64,000 nucleotides of DNA, taken from NCBI RefSeq assembly GCF_016864575.1, contig NZ_CP044125.1, positions 1,948,501 through 2,012,500 on the forward strand. The letters are read 5' to 3'. The notes beneath the pieces are model-generated. The model ran no database searches. It was not told the origin of the DNA and was given only the letters and a program-made list of their open reading frames with translations. Position 1 is the stretch's first letter; the number at the start of each line of letters is the position of its first letter. A program made the position numbers and the translations under genes. Shown one piece after another: positions 1 to 7,612 of this stretch. Source of the DNA: Rhizobium sp. BG4. GTDB lineage: Bacteria > Pseudomonadota > Alphaproteobacteria > Rhizobiales > Rhizobiaceae.

Positions 1-1
1 T

Positions 2-1897
2 CTTGTGCGCTATGGCACGGTTAACGAGGATTTCCTCGCGGAGCAGGTGCACCGTGCGGACCGCACGGACGGTGAAATCGACACGCTTTCGGCGCGAATC
101 GCGCAGATAAGAACCTGGACCTATGTGTCGAACCGGCCCGGCTGGCTTGCCGATCCGACACACTGGCAGGAAAAGACGCGGGAAATCGAAGATCGATTGT
201 CCGATGCGTTACATGAAAGGTTGACGAAACGCTTTGTTGATCGCAGGACATCTGTGCTCATGAAGCGCCTGAGAGAGAATGCGATGCTGGAAGCTGAAAT
301 CAGTGTGAATGGTGATGTCTTTGTGGAGGGGCATCATGTGGGTCAGTTGAGCGGATTCCGCTTTACGCCCGTCGGTGGGACGGATGGACCGGACGCCAAG
401 GCCGTACAGGCTGCTTCACAGAAGGCGCTTGCTCTGGAATTCGAAGCGCGCGCGGCGCGCATGCATGCCGCTGGCAATGGCGATCTGGCGATCAGCGCCG
501 ATGGCCTGATCCGCTGGCTCGGCGATCCCGTTGCCCGCCTGTCCGGCAGCGACCATGTGATGCGTCCGCGGGTGATCCTGCTCGCTGACGAGCAGCTGAC
601 CGGCAATGCGCGCGATCACGTCGCCGCCCGCGTGGAGCGCTTCGTCAATCATCACATCAGCACGGTTCTGAAGCCGCTCGACGATCTGTCGCGCGCCGAA
701 GACCTGCAGGGCCTGGCCAAGGGTCTGGCGTTCCAGCTCGTCGAGAATCTCGGTGTTCTGTTCCGCCGCGACGTTGCCGACGACGTCAAGTCGCTGGATC
801 AGGATGGTCGTGCCTCGATGCGCCGCTATGGCGTGCGTTTCGGCGCCTACCACATCTTCGTCCCGGCACTCTTGAAGCCGGCTCCGGCCGAGCTCATCAC
901 GCTGCTCTGGGCGCTCAAGAACGACGGCCTCGACAAGCCGGGTTACGGCGACCTCATTCCAGTGCTTGCCGCCGGACGCACGTCTGTCGTCACCGATCCG
1001 AGCTTCGAGCGCACTTTCTACAAGCTTGCCGGTTTCCGGTTCCTCGGAAAGCGTGCCGTCCGTATCGACATCCTCGAGCGGCTTGCCGACATCATCCGTC
1101 CGCTGCTGCAGTGGAAGCCGGGTCAGGCAAACCGTCCGGAAGGCGCTTACGACGGCCGCCGTTTCACGACGACGACTGCGATGCTGTCGATCCTCGGCGC
1201 GACGTTGGAAGACATGGAAGAGATCCTCAAGGGTCTCGGCTATCGCGCCGACGCCGTGAAGGCTGAGGAAGCGGCTGCTCATCTGGCTGTGCAGGACGCT
1301 TCGGCGGCACCTGCTGCAGCCGCCGAGCCGGCAGCAGAAGATGCTTCCGAGAAGGCCGATCACGACGACGCCGACCAGGCTGACGAAGCAACGGCTGAAA
1401 CGCCGGCTGCCGAAGCGGCACCGGTCACGGTTGAGGTCGCTGCCGAGGCTGCTCCGGCCGCCGCAGACGGCGAACCCACCGAGCCGAAGCCGGTTCTCCT
1501 GTGGCGCCTTGGCGGCCGCAACGACAACCAGCGTCAGGCCCGCAATCATGGCGGCGAACGCCGTGGCGGTGGCAACAACGAGCGTCCGCAGGGCAACCGC
1601 CGTCATGGTGGTGGCGAAGGCGGCGAGAACCGTGAAGGCCGCGACAACCGCGACGGCAACCGCCAGCAGCGTGGCCGCGATGGCGGTAAGCCGCATCAGG
1701 GCCGTGGCGACCGCAACGACCAGCGTGGCGATCGTCAGGACCGTGGTGACCGCAAGGATCGCAACGACCGTAACAACAACCGCAGCGGCGCCCAGCCGCT
1801 GCGCTTCGAGGCCAAGCCGCCGCGCAAGGAAAAGCCGATCGATCCGGATTCACCTTTCGCAAAGCTCGCTGCCTTGAAGGAGCAGATGAAGAAGTAA
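2..1897 (+). CDS. SUV3-like DEAD/DEAH helicase, C-terminal part (5' truncated by window)
   Basis: The frame is open from the first complete codon, so the true start lies left of the window; the early GTG and ATG codons are internal. About 630 residues remain. Residues 1-420 resemble the C-terminal half of the SUV3/MgpS-type helicases of alphaproteobacteria; the motor motifs must lie upstream. Residues about 425-490 are Ala/Glu-rich, and about 505-600 form a basic Arg/Gly/Asn/Asp tail with repeated RGD, GDR and NRG units, ending in a short conserved KLAALKEQMKK segment. Such tails commonly bind RNA. The S4-domain gene follows after 3 bases, which suggests co-transcription and RNA metabolism. 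Family assignment is from recall of rhizobial homologues. Confidence 0.75.
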   Translation, partial: LVRYGTVNEDFLAEQVHRADRTDGEIDTLSARIAQIRTWTYVSNRPGWLADPTHWQEKTREIEDRLSDALHERLTKRFVDRRTSVLMKRLRENAMLEAEISVNGDVFVEGHHVGQLSGFRFTPVGGTDGPDAKAVQAASQKALALEFEARAARMHAAGNGDLAISADGLIRWLGDPVARLSGSDHVMRPRVILLADEQLTGNARDHVAARVERFVNHHISTVLKPLDDLSRAEDLQGLAKGLAFQLVENLGVLFRRDVADDVKSLDQDGRASMRRYGVRFGAYHIFVPALLKPAPAELITLLWALKNDGLDKPGYGDLIPVLAAGRTSVVTDPSFERTFYKLAGFRFLGKRAVRIDILERLADIIRPLLQWKPGQANRPEGAYDGRRFTTTTAMLSILGATLEDMEEILKGLGYRADAVKAEEAAAHLAVQDASAAPAAAAEPAAEDASEKADHDDADQADEATAETPAAEAAPVTVEVAAEAAPAAADGEPTEPKPVLLWRLGGRNDNQRQARNHGGERRGGGNNERPQGNRRHGGGEGGENREGRDNRDGNRQQRGRDGGKPHQGRGDRNDQRGDRQDRGDRKDRNDRNNNRSGAQPLRFEAKPPRKEKPIDPDSPFAKLAALKEQMKK

Positions 1898-1900
1898 CCG

Positions 1901-2305
1901 ATGGGCGGGGAGACACAGCCAGCAAGCGGTTCGCGTCAGCGTCTCGATAAATGGCTGTTCTTCACGCGCATGGTGAAATCCCGCTCCCTGGCTCAAAGCC
2001 ATATCCAATCGGGACACGTTCGCATCAATGGCGAACGTGTTTCCCAGCCCAGCCAGACCGTGAAAATCGGCGACCGTATCGAGCTGCAGCTCGAGCGGCG
2101 TGACGTCGTCCTGGTGGTCAAGCAGCCCGGCGAGCGGCGTGGCCCGTTTGAGGAAGCCAAGCTGCTTTACGAAGACCTGACGCCGCCTGCGGATGAGACC
2201 AAACGCCTCACCCCCTATGAGCAGGCGATCCGCGCAGCGGGCGCAGGGCGGCCCACGAAGAAAGAGCGCCGTGCAATCGACAAGCTCCAGTCGGGCGAGG
2301 ATTAG
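1901..2305 (+). CDS. S4-domain RNA-binding protein (HslR/Hsp15-like)
   Basis: This is a 134-residue protein with an S4 RNA-binding domain at residues about 10-75, beginning RLDKWLFFTRMVKSR and including GHVRINGERV, the usual S4 turn. The C-terminus is basic. The length and single S4 domain match the Hsp15/HslR family, whose E. coli member binds 50S subunits carrying stalled nascent chains and helps recycle them. The start is 3 bases after the helicase stop, so translation is probably coupled. No heat-shock promoter is visible directly upstream. It could be a generic S4 protein without the Hsp15 role. Confidence 0.85.
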   Translation: MGGETQPASGSRQRLDKWLFFTRMVKSRSLAQSHIQSGHVRINGERVSQPSQTVKIGDRIELQLERRDVVLVVKQPGERRGPFEEAKLLYEDLTPPADETKRLTPYEQAIRAAGAGRPTKKERRAIDKLQSGED

Positions 2306-2498
2306 AAAACTCTATCCAAACCGGCCGCTTTTGAAGATCGATTATCCTTGAAATCGGCCTGTAAAGCCGGTAGGTCACATCAACTCGCCGGATAGCGTTC
2401 TAGCCTCCCAAGCCAGTACACGCTGCCCCTCCGGCTCAGGGAAAGACGCGACGTTCCAGGTTGGTCTGCCCCGCTCGCGTGAAATCCTGGAGTTCTTC

Positions 2499-2837
2499 AT
2501 GACCTATGTCGTGACCGACAATTGCATTCGCTGCAAATATACCGACTGCGTGGAAGTCTGCCCGGTCGATTGCTTCTATGAGGGCGAGAATTTCCTCGTC
2601 ATCCACCCTGATGAATGCATCGATTGCGGCGTTTGCGAGCCGGAATGTCCTGCCGAGGCGATCAAGCCGGATACTGAGCCGGGTCTCGACAAGTGGCTCA
2701 AGATCAACGCCGAATATGCCAGCATCTGGCCCAACATCACCGTCAAGAAGGACTCAATGCCCGAGGCCAAGGAGATGGATGGTGAGACCGGCAAATTCGA
2801 GAAGTACTTCTCCGAAAAGCCCGGCTCAGGCGACTGA
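2499..2837 (+). CDS. fdxA: 7Fe ferredoxin FdxA ([3Fe-4S][4Fe-4S])
   Basis: This is a 112-residue cytoplasmic electron carrier. Cysteines fall at 9, 12, 17, 21, 25, 40, 43, 46 and 50. By comparison with Azotobacter ferredoxin I (offset +1), C9/C17/C50 would hold the [3Fe-4S] cluster and C21/C40/C43/C46 the [4Fe-4S] cluster. C12 and C25 are the usual extra cysteines of this subfamily. The C-terminal 50 residues form the alpha-helical extension typical of FdxA. The gene stands alone between the S4 gene (193 bases upstream) and carD. Its redox partner cannot be told from context. Confidence 0.95.
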   Translation: MTYVVTDNCIRCKYTDCVEVCPVDCFYEGENFLVIHPDECIDCGVCEPECPAEAIKPDTEPGLDKWLKINAEYASIWPNITVKKDSMPEAKEMDGETGKFEKYFSEKPGSGD

Positions 2838-2954
2838 GACCAAGCTGCTGAAATCCGCTTGAAATCGGGTTCAGATGGCGCTTAAACGTTTCAAGTGATG
2901 CTTCTCTAATATGTGAGCCATGTGTTGCCCGCATGACTCACACGCACCAAATTA

Positions 2955-2983
2955 TTGATTTCCTCATATTTTTGTGATAGGTT
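2955..2983 (+). promoter_or_regulatory. carD: Possible sigma-70 promoter of carD
   Basis: A TTGATT hexamer (2955-2960) is followed after 17 bases by TAGGTT (2978-2983). Spacing is ideal and the hexamers are moderate matches. It would give a leader of about 245 bases before carD. This is pattern matching only. Confidence 0.3.
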
Positions 2984-2998
2984 CTGAACACTGACCCA

Positions 2999-3022
2999 TT
3001 TGAGGCACGAAGCGTGCCCAAA
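2999..3022. repeat. Inverted repeat in the carD upstream region
   Basis: The arms TTTG-A-GGCACG and CGTGCC-C-CAAA surround a 3-base AAG centre, with one mismatch per arm. It sits 15 bases past the proposed -10 box, so it could be an operator at the transcription start or a leader hairpin. There is no T-run, so it is not an intrinsic terminator. Confidence 0.5.
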
Positions 3023-3234
3023 ACCATCACGAAAGCAAATAAAATCCGTACGCGGTTCCCGTGACATATCAACATCTTGAGCTGTCCGATCGTTGATCGC
3101 GCGCATGAATTTCTTTTGCTTCTGTCTGGTGGGACCAGAGTGAAGTCACCCGACGGTAATCAACCGTCTCATCCGGGCCTGACTGACCCGGCTCCGGCCG
3201 CCGCCGGAAGCGTAACAGGGAGTTTTTGATTAGA

Positions 3235-3807
3235 ATGACGACCCAGCAGAAAAAACCTTCAGCAGCTCGCCACGGCTTCAAGACCGGTGAATCGATCGTC
3301 TACCCCGCTCATGGGGTCGGTACCATCAGCGCTATCGAAGAGCAAGAAGTTGCCGGCATGAAGCTTGAACTTTTCGTAATCGATTTCGAAAAGGACAAGA
3401 TGCGCCTGAAGGTTCCGGTCGCAAAAGCGATGAGCATCGGCATGCGCAAGCTGTCGGAGACCGATTTCGTTGAGCGCGCGCTCAAGGTTGTCCAGGGCAA
3501 GGCACGCGTCAAGCGCACCATGTGGTCGCGCCGTGCGCAGGAATACGATGCCAAGATCAATTCGGGCGACCTGATTTCGATCGCGGAAGTCGTACGCGAC
3601 CTCTACCGCGCCGAAAACCAGCCGGAGCAGTCCTATTCCGAGCGTCAGCTCTATGAAGCTGCCCTCGACCGCATGGCCCGCGAAATCGCCGCCGTCAACA
3701 AGATGTCGGAAACCGAAGCCGTCCGCCTCGTCGAGACCAACCTGAACAAGGGTCCGAAGCGCGGCAAGGCCATCGAAGAAGACGACTCTCAGGACGAAGC
3801 CGCATAA
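3235..3807 (+). CDS. carD: CarD-family RNA polymerase-binding transcription regulator
   Basis: This is a 190-residue CarD/CdnL-family protein. The N-terminal RNA-polymerase-interacting domain (residues about 10-65) begins with the Tudor-like GESIVYPAHGVGTI, and an alpha-helical DNA-binding domain follows at about 75-165. Family members bind the polymerase beta subunit and stabilise open complexes, especially at rRNA promoters. The ATG at 3235 is preferred over the in-frame TTG at 3226, because the AGGGAG Shine-Dalgarno (3217-3222) is only 3 bases from the TTG. The tail is acidic (EEDDSQDEAA). A strong terminator follows, so the gene is probably monocistronic. Confidence 0.9.
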   Translation: MTTQQKKPSAARHGFKTGESIVYPAHGVGTISAIEEQEVAGMKLELFVIDFEKDKMRLKVPVAKAMSIGMRKLSETDFVERALKVVQGKARVKRTMWSRRAQEYDAKINSGDLISIAEVVRDLYRAENQPEQSYSERQLYEAALDRMAREIAAVNKMSETEAVRLVETNLNKGPKRGKAIEEDDSQDEAA

Positions 3808-3828
3808 TAGCGCTTTGTTTTTCCTTGC

Positions 3829-3861
3829 AAAAAACCCGGCCTTCGAGCCGGGTTTTTTATT
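3829..3861 (+). terminator. Intrinsic terminator of carD
   Basis: The stem AACCCGGC/GCCGGGTT has a 6-base loop and is followed by a run of six T. It lies 22 bases past the carD stop. Confidence 0.9.
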
Positions 3862-3886
3862 GGAACTTTTTCCGCGCTGACGCGTT
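3862..3886 (+). promoter_or_regulatory. rpoH2: EcfG/RpoE2-type general-stress promoter
   Basis: GGAAC (3862-3866), 16 bases, then CGTT (3883-3886) matches the alphaproteobacterial EcfG consensus GGAAC-N16/17-CGTT, and also the Sinorhizobium RpoE2 form GGAAC-N18-TT. Transcription would begin near 3893, directly after the carD terminator, and run through the small structured region toward rpoH2. EcfG control of rpoH2 has been described in other rhizobia; here it is inferred from sequence. Confidence 0.75.
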
Positions 3887-3965
3887 TAAACCTCGTAAGT
3901 GCGGACAAAAGCCAGGTGAACCCACCGATCGTCCGCTGTTGTAAACGTTCGATGAGGAGTGGGTC

Positions 3966-4037
3966 ATGACTTCCACATATTGCCAGAGCGGCAACGTGAA
4001 GAAACAGATCCTGCTTTACCGTCTGACCGGTACTTGA
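3966..4037 (+). CDS. Small ORF (23 aa) in the rpoH2 leader
   Basis: ATG at 3966 follows a GAGGAG Shine-Dalgarno (3954-3959) with 6-base spacing. The peptide reads MTSTYCQSGN then VKKQILLYRLTGT, basic with one Cys and two Tyr. It stops at 4037, 10 bases before the terminator stem. It is too short for homology and I do not recognise it. The placement recalls leader peptides or small stress proteins. Translation is supported only by the ribosome binding site. Confidence 0.4.
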   Translation: MTSTYCQSGNVKKQILLYRLTGT

Positions 4038-4047
4038 TGAAGAGATA

Positions 4048-4085
4048 GGGCCTCGTCCTGAAAAGTCCAGGAGCGGGGCCTTTTG
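4048..4085 (+). terminator. Intrinsic terminator between the small ORF and rpoH2
   Basis: The stem GGCCTCG-TCCTG / CAGGA-G-CGGGGCC has one bulged G and two G-T-type pairs, a 6-7 base A-rich loop, and is followed by TTTT. It stands 97 bases before rpoH2, so transcripts from the EcfG-type promoter must read through it to express rpoH2. Confidence 0.75.
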
Positions 4086-4181
4086 CATTCGAGAGCTGAA
4101 TTTGATCCGGACGGCGACGTTCCGGAAACGAACCTTCATTGTTTTTGTTTTGGGCGCGAGGCCTGATTTTAGGAGACCGAT

Positions 4182-5045
4182 ATGAAGAACATGTCTGCAG
4201 ACCGGCGCATGATCAAAATAGCGATGGCGGCTCCCTATCTCGCCCGCGAGGAAGAACATGAACTGGCGATCCGCTGGAAGGACAATGAAGACCGCGGCGC
4301 CCGCAACCAGATCGCCATGGCCCATATGCGCCTCGTCATCTCGATGGCCGGCAAGTTTCGCAATTTCGGTCTGCCGATGAGCGATCTCGTGCAGGAGGGC
4401 TATGTAGGTCTCCTGGAAGCCGCTGCCCGTTTCGAGCCGGAGCGTGAAGTTCGTTTCTCCACTTACGCCAGCTGGTGGATCCGTGCGTCGATCCAGGATT
4501 ATATCCTGCGCAACTGGTCGATCGTCCGCGGCGGTACGAGTTCCGCGCAGAAAGCGCTTTTCTTCAATCTTCGCCGCCTTCGCGCCAAGCTTGCCCGCGG
4601 CGATACGCAGCTGACCCTGCAATCCATTCATCAGGAAATCGCCGCAGCCCTCGGCGTCAGCCTTGCCGACGTTCAGACGATGGATGCGCGGCTTTCCAGC
4701 AACGATGCGTCGCTGCAGGCGCCGTCCGTCTCCGGCGACGCCGACAGTGCCGAGAAGATGGACTTCCTCGTCAGCGACGATCCCCTGCCCGATGAGCAGG
4801 TCTCCAACATGATCGATGGCGAGCGCCGCCGCGTGTGGCTCGCCTCTGCGCTGACGCATCTCAACGAGCGCGAGATGAAGATCATCAGCGCCCGCCGTCT
4901 CGCTGAGGATGGAGCGACGCTCGAAGAGCTCGGCGCCGATCTCGGAATTTCCAAGGAGCGTGTGCGCCAGATCGAAAGCCGGGCGATGGAGAAGCTCCGC
5001 AGCGCGCTCGTGAGCGCCGACCCGCACATGGCCGCCTACGCCTGA
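4182..5045 (+). CDS. rpoH2: RNA polymerase sigma-32-type factor RpoH2
   Basis: This is a 287-residue group 3 sigma factor of the RpoH family. Region 2 (about 45-115) includes DLVQEGYVGLLEAAARFEP and the -10-binding FSTYASWWIRASIQDYILRNW. The RpoH-specific box QKALFFNLRRLR follows at about 123-134. Region 4 ends with the helix-turn-helix LEELGADLGISKERVRQIE. Rhizobia usually carry two rpoH genes; the length, the EcfG-type promoter and the carD neighbour point to RpoH2, the copy tied to general-stress rather than classical heat-shock control. ATG 4182 follows TAGGAGACC. A terminator closes the gene. Confidence 0.9.
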   Translation: MKNMSADRRMIKIAMAAPYLAREEEHELAIRWKDNEDRGARNQIAMAHMRLVISMAGKFRNFGLPMSDLVQEGYVGLLEAAARFEPEREVRFSTYASWWIRASIQDYILRNWSIVRGGTSSAQKALFFNLRRLRAKLARGDTQLTLQSIHQEIAAALGVSLADVQTMDARLSSNDASLQAPSVSGDADSAEKMDFLVSDDPLPDEQVSNMIDGERRRVWLASALTHLNEREMKIISARRLAEDGATLEELGADLGISKERVRQIESRAMEKLRSALVSADPHMAAYA

Positions 5046-5072
5046 ACGTTCTTACTCCCAGCAGCACAGACT

Positions 5073-5098
5073 GGCCCGGTTCATCCGGGCCTTTTTTA
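5073..5098. terminator. Terminator between convergent rpoH2 and the M48 protease gene
   Basis: The stem GGCCCGG/CCGGGCC has a 5-base loop and a seven-T run on the + strand, 27 bases past the rpoH2 stop. On the - strand the stem lies just beyond the protease stop, with an imperfect T-run. Confidence 0.85.
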
Positions 5099-6613
5099 TT
5101 CGGCGATGATTTTGACGCGGTCGCCGGGGGCGACGGTGGCGCCTGTCGGCAGCGCATTGATGAGCTTGAAGAGATCGAGCTTACGATCGGTGCCCATCAT
5201 GCGGGCGGCAAGCGTCGTGATGTTGTCGCCCGGGCGGACGGTGACGACGCGGATGCGCAGCGGCTTCAGCGACGACATCTCATCCGGGGTCATGCGGCGG
5301 AAGCTGGCGCGCAGGACATCCGCCGTCTGCTGCAGGGCCGTGCTGCCCTTCGGAACGGCGGTCAGGAACCGGAAGATCTGCTGATTGTTGCGGATGACCG
5401 TGACGTCGAAATCCCAGCGGTCGGCACTGGCGCGGGCGGTTGCCGCTTCCATGCCGTTGATCGTCGTCGCCTGGATCGTCGAGGGATCGAGGCCGGTGAC
5501 CCAGCCGCTCGAGATATAGTTGGTCAGGCTCTGGTTGTTGCTGTCGGCCACGCCATCGAAACGGATGGCGATATCGCCGGGGCCGGTCGCCATGACGGCT
5601 TCGACCTTGTTGTCGATGGTGAAATCGGGCGGTACGTCGAAGCGGATGCCGAGACCGCCATGCAGGAAGGTCTGGCCGCGCACATAGCCCTCTTCCGGGC
5701 TGTCGCCGTAGAGCAGACCGTCGATGCCGTCGAGATAGTAATCGCGGCCCTTGTCGCCGACCTTGCCTTCCTGGCCGAAGGCGCGGGCGTGGTCGCGGGC
5801 CAGTTCGATGCGCTGCGCGGAATTCGGATGGCTGGACAGGAAGTCCAGGCTCTGGTCGGCATCCGGATCGGCCGACATGAAGCGGCTGTATGCGGCCATG
5901 CTGTCGAGGAAGCGGCCAGCAGCATAGGGGTCGTAACCGGCTTCGCCGAGCATACGTACGCCGATGACGTCGGCCTGCAGCTCCTGCTGGCGGGAGAAGG
6001 CGGCGAGGCGCAGCTTGCCGCGGGCGAGCGCCTGCTTGCCGGCGATATCGCTGGAGAGAACTTCGGCAACAACGCGGCTGGCGATGACTTCGGCTTCTTC
6101 GCGCTTCTGGCGCTCGATGCCGTGATTGGCCGTCACGTGACCCATTTCGTGCGAGAGCACGGCGGCAACCTCGGAGGCATCATTGGCAAGCGCCAGCAGG
6201 CCGCGTGTCACGTAGAGATAGCCGCCCGGCAGCGCGAAGGCGTTGATCGCCGGCGAATTCAGGATTGTGATGCGATAGGACTGGCTCGGATTTTCCGAAA
6301 CGGCCGTCAGCGCGCCGGCAATGCGGGCAACGAGGCGTTCGGTCTTGGCGTCCTTGTATTCACCGCCATAGCTCGCGACGATGCGCGGGTGTTCGCGGGC
6401 GCCCATCGCGGCGCGCGGATCGTTCTTCTGCACTTCATCGACGATCTGCGGATTGGACGAGGGCGAGACGGTCGGCTGGTAGGATTGCTCGATGATCGAC
6501 TGGCAGCTGTTAAGCGCGACTGCGGCAGCAGTCAGCAGCAGCGCATGCCGTCCCCGGTGGCGCAAAGCGGAAAGCATAGTCCTGGAGGGCGCGGGTCTCG
6601 TCCACGTCTTCAT
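5096..6613 (-). CDS. Lipoprotein-anchored M48 family zinc metalloprotease with LysM-like tail
   Basis: This is a periplasm-facing Zn protease of the BepA/YfgC-like M48 group, roles of which include outer-membrane protein quality control. From the chosen Met (MKTWTRP) the 505-residue product has a basic N-terminus, a hydrophobic stretch and the lipobox LNSC, so it should be a lipoprotein. The zinc site is HEMGH, with a third ligand in QELQADVIG. A middle region of unknown fold follows. The C-terminus (VRPGDNITTLAARMMG...LPTGATVAPGD) resembles a LysM peptidoglycan-binding repeat. The open frame extends to 6727, but that part lacks a credible start; MLSALRHRG at 6577 is an alternative. The start is uncertain. 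Confidence 0.85.
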   Translation of the reverse strand: MKTWTRPAPSRTMLSALRHRGRHALLLTAAAVALNSCQSIIEQSYQPTVSPSSNPQIVDEVQKNDPRAAMGAREHPRIVASYGGEYKDAKTERLVARIAGALTAVSENPSQSYRITILNSPAINAFALPGGYLYVTRGLLALANDASEVAAVLSHEMGHVTANHGIERQKREEAEVIASRVVAEVLSSDIAGKQALARGKLRLAAFSRQQELQADVIGVRMLGEAGYDPYAAGRFLDSMAAYSRFMSADPDADQSLDFLSSHPNSAQRIELARDHARAFGQEGKVGDKGRDYYLDGIDGLLYGDSPEEGYVRGQTFLHGGLGIRFDVPPDFTIDNKVEAVMATGPGDIAIRFDGVADSNNQSLTNYISSGWVTGLDPSTIQATTINGMEAATARASADRWDFDVTVIRNNQQIFRFLTAVPKGSTALQQTADVLRASFRRMTPDEMSSLKPLRIRVVTVRPGDNITTLAARMMGTDRKLDLFKLINALPTGATVAPGDRVKIIAE

Positions 6614-6892
6614 GCTGTCCAGTCTGGCTCTCCGAGTCATCTTGCTTTTCAGCCGGTTCGCCGCTTTATCGATCCGGCCACTTCCAACGGGGTTCAACAG
6701 GCGCCCATCCTGGCTCTCGCAGTGCACAACGGATGGATACAGGTCATTGCTGTAGCTGATTTCCGCATCGGTTGCATAGCGAGACTCTGCTTAATTGTGG
6801 CGCCGTTGTAATTTAGCAAGCTTGGCGTGGTTAAGGAGTTCTTTCGCTCGGATGAAATTGTGGCGAAAGTGCCATCGCACCCTGCAGATTCG

Positions 6893-7612
6893 TCAACCGC
6901 GCAGAAATTGCCGCAATGCGGGCATATCTTTTCGCGCGAGATATTCATCGATCGGCGCGGCAAGCGCGATCGCGCCATGGTCGATGAAGACCCCATAGCT
7001 GGCGATGCGGCGGACTTCGTCCGGGTCATGCGAGACGACGATCACGGTGCTGCCGGTCTCGCGCTGCATCGTCGTCAGAAGCTCCACCATGCCGCTGCGC
7101 AAACCGGGATCGAGGGCAGCGAAGGGTTCATCGAGAAGCAGGATCGGGCGATTGCGGACGAGGGCGCGGGCGAAGGCGGCGCGTTGGCGCTCGCCGCCTG
7201 ACAGTGTCGCCGGAAGCCGCTTCTCGAAGCCTGCAAGTCCGACCTGCGCCAGCGCCGCCGAGATGCGGCTACGGTCCGCCTGCGTGAGCTTCAGGGCCGG
7301 ATTGATGCCCAGCCCGATATTGGTGAAGATATCGAGATGGGCGAAGAGATTGTTGTCCTGGAAGACGAGCGAGACCGGCCGCTCTGACGGATGGACGCCG
7401 GTGACGTCCCTGCCATCAAGCAGCACCTGGCCACTCTCCGGTATCTCGAAGCCTGCCAGCAGATTGAGGAAGGTCGATTTTCCGGCGCCCGAGGGGCCGG
7501 TCACGGCGATGATCTGGCCGCCGGGGAGTGCGCAATCGAAGTGAAAAGCATGGCTGCCAAGTGTCAGGCGGACGTTCTGCATAGCGATATCAGCGGCCGT
7601 CATCGGCACCAT
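6893..7612 (-). CDS. thiQ: Thiamine ABC transporter ATP-binding protein ThiQ
   Basis: This is a 239-residue ABC ATPase energising thiamine/TPP uptake. It shows Walker A GPSGAGKST, Q-loop VFQDNNLF, signature LSGGERQR, Walker B ILLLDEPFAALD and the H-loop VSHD. It overlaps the 3' end of thiP by 23 bases and is last in thiBPQ, all under the TPP riboswitch upstream of thiB. The length fits short ThiQ proteins with no extra C-terminal regulatory domain. The start could also be MTAADIAM, three codons in. Confidence 0.92.
   Translation of the reverse strand: MVPMTAADIAMQNVRLTLGSHAFHFDCALPGGQIIAVTGPSGAGKSTFLNLLAGFEIPESGQVLLDGRDVTGVHPSERPVSLVFQDNNLFAHLDIFTNIGLGINPALKLTQADRSRISAALAQVGLAGFEKRLPATLSGGERQRAAFARALVRNRPILLLDEPFAALDPGLRSGMVELLTTMQRETGSTVIVVSHDPDEVRRIASYGVFIDHGAIALAAPIDEYLARKDMPALRQFLRG

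Larger units (their letters stand above)
2838..3234 (+). other. 397-base intergenic region upstream of carD
   Basis: I find no convincing gene here. It holds a possible sigma-70-like promoter (2955-2983), an inverted repeat just downstream (2999-3022) and a long untranslated stretch before carD. The last 60 bases are GC-rich, and an AGGGAG Shine-Dalgarno lies at 3217-3222. Confidence 0.6.
3893..4085 (+). ncRNA. Candidate structured leader or small RNA ending in an intrinsic terminator, upstream of rpoH2
   Basis: About 190 bases between the EcfG-type promoter and a terminator contain four consecutive hairpins: GCGGAC/GTCCGC arms (3901-3936) with an inner GGTG/CACC stem, TTGCC/GGCAA (3980-3994), TACCG/CGGTA (4017-4032), and the terminator stem (4048-4083). 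A 23-codon reading frame with its own Shine-Dalgarno lies inside. It could be a stress-induced small RNA, a leader-peptide attenuator for rpoH2, or a small-protein mRNA. I do not recognise a known family. Confidence 0.4.

Noticed and set aside
416-1696. A 426-codon open frame on the - strand opposite the helicase tail
   Set aside because: Produced by the repetitive Arg/Gly coding region; Ala/Val-rich start is the reverse of GCC/GGC repeats.
4119-4145. Second EcfG-like promoter (GGAAAC ... GTTTT) nearer to rpoH2
   Set aside because: The -35 element is GGAAAC rather than GGAAC and the spacing to a CGTT element does not fit.
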